The notes under the pieces are model-generated. The model made no database searches. It had not been told where the DNA came from and was given only the letters and a program-made list of their open reading frames with translations. From contig NC_081150.1 in NCBI RefSeq assembly GCF_958295425.1, positions 7,625,001-7,689,000 on the forward strand: a DNA stretch of 64,000 bases, in the 5' to 3' direction. Shown in pieces: positions 62,971 to 64,000 of this stretch (positions are counted from its first letter, which is position 1; each line of letters begins with the position of its first letter). The position numbers and the translations under genes were made by a program. The DNA is from Solea solea (taxonomy: Eukaryota; Chordata; Actinopteri; Pleuronectiformes; Soleidae).

Positions 62971-64000
62971 CTGTGGGAGGAGCAGAGGAAAATATCAAAT
63001 AAACCTTCTAGTATATTATTCAAGACGTTTTAGGCCTAAATATGCTGTTTGCTGAGCTGTAGAAGTGACGATAACATCATCGTTGGGTCATCTATCAATT
63101 GCAAAGTCTGTTGTTCAACAGTCCACTAGTTTACATAATCACGTGTCCTTGGGTGAGCGGGAATGATGGATGTGTGATAGAGAAAGTGCTGCATCTAGAT
63201 GCATTGCATGATTGTGTGAGTGAATGGCAAAATTGTTGTGTCGTGCTCTGTGAGTGGTCATCGAGACTAGAATAGCGCTATTTACCATATAATCTTCCTC
63301 GATCCGTGTATGTTGACAAATCTGACACAGGGTCACAGTTCTGATTGCATTATGACAGCTTGTCGTCATGAGCACACACAGGGGTCAGTGAGTTAAAGAA
63401 GATGAGAGGCCGACTACTCGAACTCCTTTAGTCAATAGGATACAAGCCAAGTGCACGACTTCCCAGTCAATGAACAACCTACAGAATCAAGTCGTGCTCC
63501 ACTGTGAGCCTCAAACATGAGTGACTTAGACATATACTGTGCAAAAAATGATGTTTGATGTCCATCACTTCAAAGAATACCATTTGGTTGGCGTGCGCTC
63601 TGATTCTGATGCTCTGTGATATGATCATTTGCTACTCTGCTCCTTTCCCAGCAGATCTGATGGAGGTTTTACCCCAACGCTAGACAGTTGGTTATTTGAG
63701 AAAGCACTGGTGGTTGATTAAATGGATTCAAAGTTAATCATTTTACCCAGTTATCACATTAAGCCTTGGCAAATGGTGTTCATCCCAGCTGTGGCGTCTT
63801 TTAGCATGCTTATACTCGTCTTTTAGATTATGTCCATTTGCACGCTCAAAGGCTGCAAGGAGCTAGCTGTTTCCCTTTCATCTCCAACCCAGATTAAATA
63901 ACACGAGCAATAAAAGGCAATTTAAGGTTGATGATGAGAGAAATGAACGCCTTATCTCTCAAGCTCAAATCCCCACTGATAGAGGCTGACCTTTAGCATA
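62971..64000 (-). other. mdga2: Intron upstream of the Ig2 exon (partial)
   Basis: This is the 3' part of the intron that precedes the first visible mdga2 exon in transcript order. It ends in a normal acceptor (CTCCTCCCACAG, minus strand) directly abutting the exon. I see no coding segment in it. The missing Ig1 exon must lie beyond the window, because the next coding exon here starts by completing a split tyrosine codon. No recognisable repeat was found. Confidence 0.7.

Overview
The window looks like intron-rich nuclear DNA from a teleost fish. Short GC-rich exons with consensus splice sites sit in long AT-rich introns. The introns carry dinucleotide microsatellites and repeats of fish type: a retroelement tail related to GATG-tailed LINEs, a tRNA-derived SINE, and hAT and other DNA-transposon MITEs. 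There is no sign of bacterial gene organisation.

Only one protein-coding gene is supported. Nine exons on the minus strand encode the middle of a MAM domain-containing GPI anchor protein, best matched to MDGA2. In transcript order (right to left) they are 62970-62774, 60202-60070, 59915-59646, 47816-47725, 47618-47381, 35982-35689, 26459-26187, 17301-17153 and 10348-10171. They join in frame into 1824 nt (608 codons) with no internal stop, and every internal edge is AG/GT. They cover Ig2 (two exons), Ig3 (one), Ig4 (two), Ig5 (one), Ig6 (one) and the fibronectin-III-like linker (two). The signal peptide and Ig1 should lie beyond position 64000. The MAM domain and GPI-attachment signal should lie to the left of position 1.

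The rest is intronic, with introns from 106 nt to about 11.8 kb. I found no RNA gene, no CRISPR array and no convincing nested gene. The most notable noncoding observations are these: two near-identical copies of a roughly 375-bp noncoding segment bracketing the Ig5 exon as direct repeats (34502-34875 and 36371-36745); a broken, transposon-type coding remnant on the plus strand (45808-46170); two retroelement-end insertions and one hAT MITE with visible target-site duplications; a 21-bp-stem hairpin at 33721-33769; a TA microsatellite just upstream of the Ig4 acceptor; and a tandem E-box plus TATA arrangement at 53232-53298.

MDGA proteins are GPI-anchored synaptic regulators that bind neuroligins in cis and block neurexin binding. 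Here every structural domain is a phase 1-1 cassette, whether it is one exon or a pair, so any whole domain could be skipped or deleted without breaking the frame. That makes the repeats around Ig5 worth checking.
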